A DNA stretch of 64,000 nucleotides from Lachnospiraceae bacterium (lineage in GTDB: Bacteria; Bacteroidota; Bacteroidia; Bacteroidales; Muribaculaceae), in NCBI GenBank assembly GCA_023663655.1, contig JAMPGZ010000006.1, positions 1 to 64,000 on the forward strand, in the 5' to 3' direction. Of the stretch, positions 1-8,052 are shown piece by piece. Each line of letters starts with the position of its first letter. The stretch's first letter is position 1. The notes below the pieces were generated by a model, which ran no database searches, was not told the origin of the DNA, and worked only from the letters and a program-made list of their open reading frames with translations. The position numbers and the translations under genes are program-made.

Positions 1-53
1 AGGCGCCAGCCCTAATTTTTTATTCTTTCAAAAAATTTTTATCGGACAGCAAT

Positions 54-95
54 AAAAAAAATTGGGGAGTCTCAGTTTCACAACTAAAACTCCCC
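54..95 (-). terminator. Possible minus-strand intrinsic terminator
   Basis: A 7-bp stem, GGGGAGT at 64-70 pairing with ACTCCCC at 89-95, is followed on the minus strand by a run of eight T (A on the given strand, 54-61). This is the layout of a rho-independent terminator for leftward transcription. No leftward gene lies to its right within several kb, so its client is unclear; it may serve as a back-stop for antisense transcription or be fortuitous. Confidence 0.45.
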
Positions 96-502
96 CGGAA
101 AAATTAGTGAATGTTGATTGTGCGATATCTTAAATCCGTTTCCTTAACTAAACAGGCTGGAAATGGATGTTTTTTCTATTCAATGTTGGGGTTGGGGTAT
201 GCAAAGGCAACATCGCCTTTTATAATAAAAGACAATGCATGACTGCGGTTCCGAAATTTTCTAACTCCGGATAACGAATCGGTAATAGATAAAAATCTAT
301 TTATATACCATATATCGTTCATGGCGTTTTTAATTTTTTAATCCGCATCTTTAATCATGAATGGAGTTGATGCGGAAATAATCATCTCTTGAATGTGTTG
401 ACAAAGTTAACACATTTCGTTAAACAAACAAGCGTTATAAATCATTATATTCTAAAAAGAGCAGGAATTTTACTTAAATTCAAGAAAGGAAGGATGTTTT
501 TT
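96..502. other. Non-coding stretch before the DUF2156 gene
   Basis: AT-rich, with no convincing reading frame. I see no clear TAnnTTTG promoter box, tRNA or repeat here. The frame of the next gene is open back to 389, but that extension begins with TTG and lacks a ribosome-binding site. Confidence 0.5.
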
Positions 503-1411
503 ATGAATACGGTAACAACTATTCAATTCAAGCCTGTAAATATAGAGTCGATAGATGAAATAAAGCGATTTTTAGCGATGTCGCATAGCCGCACGTGTGA
601 CTATACCGTTGCCGGAATATTGATGTGGGCTGAATATTTCCATTATGAGTATGCTATAGTTGATGAAACACTGTTCATTAAGGGTGTGGCTGAGAATGAT
701 CTTGGCACGCCGGCATTTTCGGTTCCTATAGGTAAGATGGATTTAGAGGAGTCGATAGGGATAATAGTCGATTATTGCCGCAATCATAATCTTCCGGTGA
801 TATTTTCAGCTGTTCCTGAGGACCGGCTTGCCGACTTTCATACGCTTGGAGCGTGTGATATCGAGGAGCTTGTCGACTGGGCGGATTATCTTTACCGGGC
901 AGAGGATCTTGCCACGTTGCAAGGGAATAGATACAGCAAGAAGCGCAATCATGTCAATAGATTTGCCTCGGAACATCCCGGCTATGAGTTCAGGGAATTG
1001 TCGAATGAGAATATCGATGATGTAAAAAGATTCTATAACGGATTGCATCTCGTTCATGATGATAAAGATGTCACTGCCGAGATAGAGCGGCAACAGGTGT
1101 TCAATGTACTTGATAATTATGATGCTCTGCCTTTTGAGGGTGCAGTGCTGTCGGTGCCCGGCGAAGGGGTAGTGGCATTTGCGATAGGGGAGGTGATTGG
1201 CGACACTCTTTATGTGCATATCGAAAAGATGATACATGGCGTGAATGGCGCCGGTGAAACTATCAACAAGCTTTTTGCCGCTGCAATGCTTGATAAATAT
1301 GGAATCACCTATGTGAACCGTGAAGAGGATGTGGGCGATGAGGGGCTGCGCAAAGCCAAGATGTCCTATCATCCGGCGGCATTGCTGAAGAAATATAATC
1401 TAAGAGTGTGA
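503..1411 (+). CDS. DUF2156 family protein (phosphatidylglycerol lysyltransferase C-terminal-like fold)
   Basis: A 302-residue cytosolic protein of the DUF2156 family, which has two GNAT-like halves and is related to the catalytic part of lysyl-phosphatidylglycerol synthases. The stand-alone Bacteroidales form has no membrane domain and its substrate is not established. Family-like segments are VDWADYLYRAEDLATLQGN in the middle, followed by a basic KKRNHVNRF stretch, and REEDVGDEGLRKAKMSYHP at the C-terminus. The frame is open from a TTG at 389. I chose the ATG at 503 because the purine run AAGGAAGG lies just upstream; an ATG at 494 is also possible but sits too close to that run. It is monocistronic, followed by a 102-base gap. 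Family placement is firm, activity is not. Confidence 0.8.
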   Translation: MNTVTTIQFKPVNIESIDEIKRFLAMSHSRTCDYTVAGILMWAEYFHYEYAIVDETLFIKGVAENDLGTPAFSVPIGKMDLEESIGIIVDYCRNHNLPVIFSAVPEDRLADFHTLGACDIEELVDWADYLYRAEDLATLQGNRYSKKRNHVNRFASEHPGYEFRELSNENIDDVKRFYNGLHLVHDDKDVTAEIERQQVFNVLDNYDALPFEGAVLSVPGEGVVAFAIGEVIGDTLYVHIEKMIHGVNGAGETINKLFAAAMLDKYGITYVNREEDVGDEGLRKAKMSYHPAALLKKYNLRV

Positions 1412-1513
1412 AGGCATCTCGGCTCCACACTCTTAAAGTAGAAAAGTAGCAGAAGAATGTGCATATCTGAAAGATTTTGTGTATCTTTACATAGTGTCTG
1501 ATACATAAAAGCA

Positions 1514-3145
1514 ATGCTTATGGAGATATTACTTCCTCCTCATAAAGATGGAACACGCGACAGGATTCCTGTTGTCGGTAAGAGCCTTGTCATCATTGGT
1601 GCCAATGGCGCGGGAAAAACACGTTTCACTGACTGGCTTATGTCGGAGATTTCCGCCAAGGCTTACAGGATATCGGCATTGAATGCTCTTTATATCAAGC
1701 ATGAGGTTGACAAATTGCCCGGATCTATCGATAATCTATATGATGAAGCCGTGTCAAAGGCGGCTTTCCTAAGGGATGATATAGTGAGTCAGTTTGACCG
1801 GATGATGGTCATAATGATTTATTATGAGATGCTCAATCTGATAAATCATAAGGTGTCGGGTGCCGGAAAGAATGGTGGAGGCAATCATGCCATAGCGGAG
1901 AGTCTGCTCGACAAGATGATTTCGGCGTGGCTTGAGGTATTTCCTGACAATAAGGTGAAACGCGCCCGAGGCGAAGTGCTTTTCGCCCGCAAGGATGATG
2001 GCGAGAATCTGTATTCCTCGTTCAAGCTGTCGGATGGCGAGAAGGCGGTGCTGTATTATTTCGGCTCGGCATTGCTCGCTCCAGAAAACGGCGTGGTATT
2101 TGTCGACAGTCCCGGATTGTTTTTGCATCCGAGCATCACCGGTATTATATGGGACAAGGTGGAGCAGCTTCGCCCTGACTGCACTTTCATATATACCACC
2201 CATGATATTGACTTTCTTTCTTCCAGACGCAATGCCAAGGTGGTATGGGTGAGAAAATTTTATTTCGAGATCAAGAGATGGGACTATGCTGTGCTTCCGC
2301 CTGATGCCGGCATAAGCGATGATATGTACATGACACTTGTGGGTGCCCGGAAGCCGATGCTGTTCATCGAGGGTGATGCCAAGCACTCGATTGACGCCAA
2401 GCTTTATCCTCTTGTGTTCAGGGATTATACAGTGAAGTCGCTTGGCGGTTGTGACAAGGTTATCGAGGCTACCCGCACATTCAATGATCTCAACTCGCTG
2501 CATCATCTTCTGAGTCGCGGAATCGTGGACCGAGACCGTCGCAGTCCTCAGGAGGTGGGCTATCTGCGCGGACGGAATATATATGTGCCTGACGTTGCCG
2601 AAATCGAGAATATACTCATGCTTGAGGAGGTGATACGCACAGTGGCTTCTGTTCATGGGAAGAATGAGCATAAGGTGTTTGACAGTGTGCGGCGTTCTAT
2701 CATCGGTCAGTTCCGCACTGATCTCCACAAACAGGCGTTGCTTCACACGCGTCATCGCGTGAAGAGGCTTACGGAGTGCCGCATCGACGGTAAATTTCCC
2801 AATATAAACGCTCTTGAGAAGCACATGCAGAATCTGGTCAATGAGATTCGACCCCGGAAGCTCTATGAGAATTTGTGCCGTGAGTTTCAGGGCTATGTCG
2901 CTTCGGGTGATTATTCGTCAATACTGAGGGTGTATAACCAGAAGTCGATGCTTCCGTCGTCGAATGTTGCCGGGCTATGTGGACTTGCCAACAAGGAGGC
3001 TTATATTCAAGCGATAATAAATATATTGCGGCATAATGGGCAGCCTGCGGCAAGAATACGCAGGGCTATAATAAAATGTTTTGGAATCGATGATGAGCGT
3101 CTTGACGCTCCTATACCTGAAGTAAGTTTGATAAAAAATGATTAA
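1514..3145 (+). CDS. AAA-family ATPase with C-terminal DUF4435 (TOPRIM-like) domain
   Basis: A 543-residue ATPase of the SMC/RecF-like AAA class. A Walker A loop GANGAGKT lies at about 29-36, an ABC-type signature LSDGEK at about 172-177, a Walker B strand VVFVDSP ending near residue 200, and a switch histidine in TTHD near 230. From about 280 (PMLFIEGDAK) to 370 it resembles DUF4435, a TOPRIM-like domain also seen in OLD-type nucleases and some defence proteins. The usual glutamate after the Walker B aspartate is serine (DSP), so hydrolysis could be weak. The start is ATG 1514, with an in-frame ATG at 1520. It overlaps menA by eight bases, so the two are probably co-transcribed. Its biological role is unknown; a DNA-damage or defence role is possible. 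Confidence 0.8.
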   Translation: MLMEILLPPHKDGTRDRIPVVGKSLVIIGANGAGKTRFTDWLMSEISAKAYRISALNALYIKHEVDKLPGSIDNLYDEAVSKAAFLRDDIVSQFDRMMVIMIYYEMLNLINHKVSGAGKNGGGNHAIAESLLDKMISAWLEVFPDNKVKRARGEVLFARKDDGENLYSSFKLSDGEKAVLYYFGSALLAPENGVVFVDSPGLFLHPSITGIIWDKVEQLRPDCTFIYTTHDIDFLSSRRNAKVVWVRKFYFEIKRWDYAVLPPDAGISDDMYMTLVGARKPMLFIEGDAKHSIDAKLYPLVFRDYTVKSLGGCDKVIEATRTFNDLNSLHHLLSRGIVDRDRRSPQEVGYLRGRNIYVPDVAEIENILMLEEVIRTVASVHGKNEHKVFDSVRRSIIGQFRTDLHKQALLHTRHRVKRLTECRIDGKFPNINALEKHMQNLVNEIRPRKLYENLCREFQGYVASGDYSSILRVYNQKSMLPSSNVAGLCGLANKEAYIQAIINILRHNGQPAARIRRAIIKCFGIDDERLDAPIPEVSLIKND

Positions 3146-3998
3146 GTGCTGGATTGAAGCGATGAGGCTGCGCACATTGCCTGTGTCGCTTGCGGGAGTG
3201 GCTATGGGTGTCGCTTTCTGTGTGCTTGACGGAGTATTTGAATTGCTGCCGGCATTGTTGTGCGCGGCATTTGCTGTGTTGGCACAGATCTCCTCCAATT
3301 TCGCCAATGAATATTATGATTATCGCGCCGGTCTTGATAAGGCAGGTCGTGTGGGCCCCCGCCGAGGAGTGGCTGAGGGTGATATATCACCTGAAGCTAT
3401 GCGTAATGCCACGTTTATCACGCTCGGCATAGCGTGTATGGTGGGGCTTTCGCTGATTTATTGGGGCGGATGGTGGCTGATGTTTGCCGGGATTGTGATT
3501 GCGGCAGGAGCGATGGCATATTCCGCCGGTCCCTATCCACTGTCCCGTCATGGTCTCGGAGAGGTAGCCGTGGTGGTGTTTTTTGGAATAGTGCCGGTCA
3601 ATCTCACTTATTATGTGCAATCGGGAGTCTTTGACATTCCGGTGCTCCTTGCCTCAGTAGCAGTGGGGTTGATGACCGCCAACCTGCTTATCGTGAATAA
3701 TTATCGAGACCGAGAGGAGGATGAAAGCGTGGGCAAACGCACTCTTGCCGTGATCTATGGAGGGAGATTTGTGTCGACGCTCTATCTGTTGAACGGTCTT
3801 GCTGCCATAGCTCTCATGAGCGGATCGCTTGCCCATGTGCAGGGTATCGCCATTGGCTATATCGTGATTCACCTTGTGCTGTGGAAGTTTCTTGAGAGGC
3901 ATAAAGGCTCAGCGCTCAATCCGTTGCTCGGGATGACCGCAATGCTTGTGTTCCTGTATTCGCTTTCGTTTTTGATCTACGCTTTCTGCATACGCTGA
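3138..3998 (+). CDS. menA: 1,4-dihydroxy-2-naphthoate polyprenyltransferase
   Basis: An integral membrane prenyltransferase of the UbiA superfamily that joins a polyprenyl chain to 1,4-dihydroxy-2-naphthoate, giving demethylmenaquinone in menaquinone synthesis. The 286-residue protein shows the first aspartate-rich motif NEYYDYRAGLD near residues 55-65 and the second one, NNYRDREEDESVGKRTLAV, near 180-200, separated by hydrophobic helices. Length is normal for MenA. The ATG at 3138 lies inside the end of the upstream ATPase gene, suggesting translational coupling. Its 3' end overlaps the convergent queA by 22 bases. Confidence 0.93.
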   Translation: MIKCWIEAMRLRTLPVSLAGVAMGVAFCVLDGVFELLPALLCAAFAVLAQISSNFANEYYDYRAGLDKAGRVGPRRGVAEGDISPEAMRNATFITLGIACMVGLSLIYWGGWWLMFAGIVIAAGAMAYSAGPYPLSRHGLGEVAVVVFFGIVPVNLTYYVQSGVFDIPVLLASVAVGLMTANLLIVNNYRDREEDESVGKRTLAVIYGGRFVSTLYLLNGLAAIALMSGSLAHVQGIAIGYIVIHLVLWKFLERHKGSALNPLLGMTAMLVFLYSLSFLIYAFCIR

Positions 3999-5206
3999 CC
4001 GATGAGGAGCGATGCGTCGCCATAGCTAAGGAAACGGAATCCATTGGCGAGGGCAAAGTCGTACATCTTTTTCCAGTCGCCCCCCACGAATGCCGATACA
4101 AGCAGCAGCAGTGTGGATTGTGGCTGGTGGAAATTGGTGATGATTCCGCTCACCACGCGATAGGTGTAGCCCGGTGCGATCAGAAGCTGTGTGTCGGCAA
4201 TGAAATCCTCCTCGTTATTGTTGTCGATGTGATGCAGGATGATGCTGAACGCGTCGCTAACCGAAAGGTTGGGATGCTTTTCGTCGTAAGGGAACCATTG
4301 CGGAACAATTCCGTGCCATTCACCCATGGCGAGCAGGCATCCGGCATGATACAGGCTTTCAAGGGTGCGTACCGATGTTGTGCCCACGGCTATCACCGGT
4401 GTGTCGGTTGATTCGGCTATCTCCTTTATGAGGCTGTGGTTCACTCTGATGAATTCCTGGTGCATCTCATGGTCGCCCACGCATTCGCTTTTCACCGGCT
4501 GGAATGTGCCGGCGCCTACGTGGAGGGTAAGCTCGCGGCGTTTCACCCCTTTTTTGTCGAGGGAGGCAAATACTTCCGGAGTGAAATGCAGCCCGGCTGT
4601 AGGTGCCGCCACCGAGCCGTCGATGTGGCTGTAGATGGTCTGATAGTCGGTTTCGTCGCTTTTTTCAGTGCCTCTGTTGAGATAAGGCGGAATGGGAATC
4701 TCACCTGCTGCTTCAATTATTTCGGAGAATGTCACATCATCGTCATCCCATGAGAACATTATTTTGGATGCATTGCCTTCTCGCCCTATTCTTGTGGCGA
4801 GGAGTGTCAGTTCTTTTCCTGCCACCGTCACATTCATTGACAATGCTCCTTCCTTCCACCGTTTTGAATTGCCTACGAAGCACAGCCATGAACATTGCTT
4901 TCTTGCGGCAAAGTTTTCTTGATGCTCCCAAGGCTCTATCGGTTCAAGGCAAAAGATTTCGATGGTGGAGCCGTTGCCGTTTTTCCTGAATTTCAATCTG
5001 GCGTTAATCACACGGGTGTTATTGTAGACGAGTATTGAATTTCCGGGAATGAGATCGGGCAGATCGGTGAATATATGTTGCTGTATTTTGCCGTCGGGAT
5101 AGCGTGTGAGCAGTTTGCAGGCGTCGCGCTGCTGCAGTGGATGGCGAGCTATCCGTTCGTCAGGCAGATCATAGTTGTAGTCGGCAATCTTTATCTCTTT
5201 AACCAT
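3977..5206 (-). CDS. queA: S-adenosylmethionine:tRNA ribosyltransferase-isomerase
   Basis: Catalyses transfer of the ribosyl part of S-adenosylmethionine to preQ1 in tRNA, forming epoxyqueuosine at the wobble position of GUN anticodons. The 409-residue product carries the family landmarks LPDERIARHPLQQRDACKLL at the N-terminus, then PTAGLHFTPE, HVGAGTFQPVK, GTTSVRTLES and ITNFHQPQSTLLLLVSAFVG. The frame remains open upstream to 5560, but that extension runs over the FtsB-like gene on the other strand; the ATG at 5206 matches the normal QueA N-terminus. TAnnTTTG-type boxes lie just upstream on the minus strand (TATATTTG near 5213-5220). It ends convergently with menA. Confidence 0.95.
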   Translation of the reverse strand: MVKEIKIADYNYDLPDERIARHPLQQRDACKLLTRYPDGKIQQHIFTDLPDLIPGNSILVYNNTRVINARLKFRKNGNGSTIEIFCLEPIEPWEHQENFAARKQCSWLCFVGNSKRWKEGALSMNVTVAGKELTLLATRIGREGNASKIMFSWDDDDVTFSEIIEAAGEIPIPPYLNRGTEKSDETDYQTIYSHIDGSVAAPTAGLHFTPEVFASLDKKGVKRRELTLHVGAGTFQPVKSECVGDHEMHQEFIRVNHSLIKEIAESTDTPVIAVGTTSVRTLESLYHAGCLLAMGEWHGIVPQWFPYDEKHPNLSVSDAFSIILHHIDNNNEEDFIADTQLLIAPGYTYRVVSGIITNFHQPQSTLLLLVSAFVGGDWKKMYDFALANGFRFLSYGDASLLIGQRMQKA

Positions 5207-5294
5207 ATTGTCGTTCAAATATAAGATGAGCGCAAAATTACTCATTTTCCACATACTTTCATATCTTATGAATCCCGATTTCCAAAAAAGTTCG

Positions 5295-5302
5295 TATCTT
5301 TG
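5295..5302 (+). promoter_or_regulatory. -7 promoter box TATCTTTG abutting the ftsB-like start
   Basis: TATCTTTG fits the Bacteroidetes -7 consensus TAnnTTTG. Only six bases separate it from the ATG at 5309, so the transcript would have almost no leader. No good TTTG -33 element is visible at the usual distance. Confidence 0.55.
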
Positions 5303-5308
5303 CAAGCT

Positions 5309-5599
5309 ATGAAGAAGCTGATTGATTGGTGTAAGCAATATTTGTCGGTCACAATGCTGGTAATTGTGGCTTTTCTGGCAATTATACTGTTTTTTAATGA
5401 CAATTCCATCTCCAAGTCGGTTGAATACAACAACCGCATAAAGGAGTTGCGTCAAGAAATAAAATCCAATCAGGATACTCTTGAGCATTACCGCCGGCTC
5501 AATCATAGTCTTGACACTGATCCCGAGACTATGGAGCGGATAGTGAGGGAGCAGTATCATATGCAGAGAGAGAATGAAGATGTTTATATAATTGAATGA
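5309..5599 (+). CDS. FtsB/DivIC-like septum formation initiator
   Basis: A 96-residue bitopic membrane protein: a short basic N-terminus, a membrane helix at about 12-29 (TMLVIVAFLAIILFF), then a coiled-coil stretch with Asn/Glu-rich heptads (about 35-70) and the terminal sequence ETMERIVREQYHMQRENEDVYII. This layout matches FtsB/DivIC proteins that bridge the divisome with FtsL and FtsQ. The frame also opens at a TTG at 5300, but that overlaps the promoter box, so ATG 5309 is preferred. The stop TGA overlaps the next ATG (ATGA at 5596-5599), indicating coupled translation. Confidence 0.85.
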   Translation: MKKLIDWCKQYLSVTMLVIVAFLAIILFFNDNSISKSVEYNNRIKELRQEIKSNQDTLEHYRRLNHSLDTDPETMERIVREQYHMQRENEDVYIIE

Positions 5600-5958
5600 T
5601 GATGAATCAAAATAACAATAATTTGTTGACCGGCATAGTGACCGTCGGGATGATATTGATCGTAGTCGGGGTGCTTATGCCTATCCTCGGAAATTCGATC
5701 ATGGTTTCGCGATGGATATTTTGCGTCGGTGCGGTTGTGAATCTTGCAGGGCGCATACCGGCAGGCTATAAAGGTGACAATATACGTATCAAACGCTTGG
5801 TAAGGCTTGAATTCTGGGCTGCGATTTTCTTTTGTGTGTCGGGCTTCTTCCAGTTCTATTCTCCTGCTACATCCGACTGGCTCGCATTCACTCTTGCCGG
5901 TGGCGCTATTTTGGTCTATACCTCAATAATGATACCCAGGCTGTCGAAGAAAGCTTAA
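5596..5958 (+). CDS. Small four-helix membrane protein, unknown function
   Basis: A 120-residue protein with four predicted hydrophobic segments: LLTGIVTVGMILIVVGVLMPIL, then MVSRWIFCVGAVVNLAG, then LEFWAAIFFCVSGFFQFY, and WLAFTLAGGAILVYTSIMI. There is no signal peptide and no catalytic motif. Three consecutive ATG codons (5596, 5599, 5602) could start it; the first overlaps the stop codon of the FtsB-like gene. The coupling suggests a membrane or division-related role, but I do not recognise the family with certainty. Confidence 0.7.
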   Translation: MMMNQNNNNLLTGIVTVGMILIVVGVLMPILGNSIMVSRWIFCVGAVVNLAGRIPAGYKGDNIRIKRLVRLEFWAAIFFCVSGFFQFYSPATSDWLAFTLAGGAILVYTSIMIPRLSKKA

Positions 5959-6060
5959 GAACCGTGGTAAATGTACGTTAAAAGACTATAAATGGTAGGG
6001 TATTTATTATTCTGTGTCGAAAAAGGATGTATTTTAGACTGAATATTGGTTCGGAATTAG

Positions 6061-6068
6061 TAATTTTG
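6061..6068 (+). promoter_or_regulatory. -7 promoter box TAATTTTG before coaX
   Basis: TAATTTTG fits TAnnTTTG and lies eight bases before the coaX ATG at 6077, predicting a very short or absent leader. TTGG at about 6046-6049 is closer than the usual 19-21 bases, so the -33 element is uncertain. Confidence 0.5.
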
Positions 6069-6076
6069 TCACCGCG

Positions 6077-6808
6077 ATGGGATATAATTTAGTCATAGAT
6101 CAAGGCAATTCGGCGGCAAAGGTCGCTTTGTTTGACGGGAAAAATCTCGTCGAGCATTGGAGAACTGAGAAACTGGAGCCTGCCGATTTGGAGAAAATAG
6201 CATCATCTTATCATATTGATGCTGCGATCTATTGTTCTGTGGCGACCAAAGGAGAGGAGATTATAGTCTCGTTGAGGTCGTTTGTGCAACGTGTGTATGA
6301 GATGACCTCCTTGTTGCCGTTGCCGGTCAAGATATGCTATGCAACCCCCACCACTTTAGGACGTGACCGCATCGCAGCCGTAGCAGGGGCATACGCCGCT
6401 CATCCGGGACGTGATGTGCTTGTGGTTGATGCCGGGACAGCGGTGACATACGACCGCTTGACAGCAGCCGGTGAATTTGCCGGTGGAAATATCGCTCCGG
6501 GGCTATGGGTGAGGGCTAAATCGCTTCATGACATGACCCAGCGTCTGCCTTTGGTCGATGTCGAGAATATTGTGCCCGACTCGGTGTGGGGCGATAATAC
6601 GGAAAACGCTATAATATCGGGCGTGGTATACGGCATAGTGGGCGAGACCGGATTCTACCGTTCACGTATGCCTGAAAATGCCATTGTCATGCTCACCGGC
6701 GGTGATGCCCGGCATCTTGCCTCGCTGATGAATTTTGACGTAGAGGTGGATCCGGATTTAGTAAGTAAAGGATTAAACAGTATACTTTTATATAATGAAA
6801 ATATTTAA
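6077..6808 (+). CDS. coaX: Type III pantothenate kinase
   Basis: Phosphorylates pantothenate in the first step of coenzyme A synthesis; the type III enzyme has an ASKHA fold and is cytosolic. The 243-residue product shows the N-terminal phosphate-binding motif VIDQGNSAAKVALFDG, the central LVVDAGTAVTYDRL and GGNIAPGLWVRAKSLHDMT, and the later SGVVYGIVGETGFY, all typical of CoaX. It starts a same-strand run (coaX, outer-membrane protein, lptC, GldE-like) with overlapping or nearly touching genes, probably one operon. The frame overlaps the next gene by 14 bases. Confidence 0.93.
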   Translation: MGYNLVIDQGNSAAKVALFDGKNLVEHWRTEKLEPADLEKIASSYHIDAAIYCSVATKGEEIIVSLRSFVQRVYEMTSLLPLPVKICYATPTTLGRDRIAAVAGAYAAHPGRDVLVVDAGTAVTYDRLTAAGEFAGGNIAPGLWVRAKSLHDMTQRLPLVDVENIVPDSVWGDNTENAIISGVVYGIVGETGFYRSRMPENAIVMLTGGDARHLASLMNFDVEVDPDLVSKGLNSILLYNENI

Positions 6809-8048
6809 TCGAGCAATATTTGCCGCCGTTGCGGCTCTATTTGTAGGAATCGGCGCTGTGGCTCAGACAGTGACTCCTTACTCAATGTACGGTTACGGTA
6901 TTCTGAACGACAATGCCACGTCGGCTCAGCGTGCTTTGGGCGGTGTAGGTTATGCCATGAATGGCGGCAGACAGATCAATGCGATGAATCCGGCAAGTTA
7001 TGCTGCCGTTGACTCGCTTACGTTCCTTTTTGACATGGGAATAACCGCCACTAAATTGTGGAGCAAGGATAACGACCAGTCGGCTCAGGATTTCGGAGGA
7101 GGTCTTGATTATATCACCATGTTGTTTCCGGTTCATAAGAAAGTGGGCGTGAGCCTCGGACTTGTGCCGTTTACGTCGGTGGGCTATAGCTTTGGCTCTA
7201 AGATAGAGAACGGTGTCACTTCACGCACAGGATCGGGAGGTCTCAATCAGCTTTATATAGGTGCCGGTGTCAATCCTATAAAGGGTGTCTATGTTGGCGC
7301 CAATGTGGGATATCTTTTCGGAACCACCATCAATGACATATACGGCTATCCAGGTGACTTGAGTTCTTCGGCATTGTTTGAGCGTGTCACTCAGGTGCGT
7401 GACTACCATTTGCAGTTTGGCGCGCAGTATGAATTGCAGCTACACCGCAATCATAAGCTCACTGTGGGAGTGTCGTTTGCTCCCGGCAAGGCTTTGTTGG
7501 GTCATGCGTGGCGTGTGAATTACTATAATATAAACACATCATCGGTTCAGGCAGACACGATTGTCTACACAAGTATGCGCAATAAATTCTCGTTGCCGGC
7601 GATGTGGGGATTCGGATTGAACTATCAGTGGAGCGATCGCTTGATGGTGGAGGCTGACTTCTCGCTGCAGAATTGGGCAAAAGCCAAGTATTCGGATCTT
7701 GATGAAACCGACGGTATGCTGGGTATGGACAATCGCACCCGTTTTGCTCTCGGCGCGCAGTACACCCCCAAGCCTCGCGGCAATTATGTGCAGCGCATCC
7801 AGTATCGCCTTGGAGCATATACTTGTCATGATTATCTTGAGATAAAGGGCAACAATGTGCGCGAGCATGGAGTGAGCATGGGCTTCGGGCTGCCAACCCC
7901 TGGTGGCAACAAGACCATGGTGAATCTCGGTTTTGAATGGAAGCACAGGCAAGCTCATCCCAATCCATTGATTAAAGAAGACTATTTCAACATCACTCTT
8001 GGCATTAACTTCAATGAGCGATGGTTCCACAAGTACAAGATTGAATAA
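6795..8048 (+). CDS. Outer membrane beta-barrel protein, OmpP1/PorV-like
   Basis: A 417-residue exported protein. The signal peptide MKIFNRAIFAAVAALFVGIGAVAQ is followed by a mature region rich in alternating aromatic/polar strands, for example NPASYAAVDSLTFLFDMGIT near the N-terminus and the terminal NITLGINFNERWFHKYKIE. The N-terminal TPYSMYGYGILN...AQRALGGVGYAMNGG and the asparagine-proline turn resemble the FadL/OmpP1/PorV-like barrels common in Bacteroidetes. Its cargo is unknown. In Bacteroidales such a gene commonly lies between coaX and lptC, as here. It overlaps coaX and ends four bases before the lptC start. Confidence 0.75.
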   Translation: MKIFNRAIFAAVAALFVGIGAVAQTVTPYSMYGYGILNDNATSAQRALGGVGYAMNGGRQINAMNPASYAAVDSLTFLFDMGITATKLWSKDNDQSAQDFGGGLDYITMLFPVHKKVGVSLGLVPFTSVGYSFGSKIENGVTSRTGSGGLNQLYIGAGVNPIKGVYVGANVGYLFGTTINDIYGYPGDLSSSALFERVTQVRDYHLQFGAQYELQLHRNHKLTVGVSFAPGKALLGHAWRVNYYNINTSSVQADTIVYTSMRNKFSLPAMWGFGLNYQWSDRLMVEADFSLQNWAKAKYSDLDETDGMLGMDNRTRFALGAQYTPKPRGNYVQRIQYRLGAYTCHDYLEIKGNNVREHGVSMGFGLPTPGGNKTMVNLGFEWKHRQAHPNPLIKEDYFNITLGINFNERWFHKYKIE

Positions 8049-8052
8049 TTCA

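Noticed and set aside
806..1372. 188-codon open frame on the minus strand inside the DUF2156 gene
   Set aside because: Fully overlaps a better-supported gene; no domain, no promoter, and composition typical of an antisense shadow.
1769..2824. 351-codon open frame on the minus strand inside the AAA ATPase gene
   Set aside because: Long only because the coding strand avoids the relevant triplets; rich in His/Arg with no recognisable motif.
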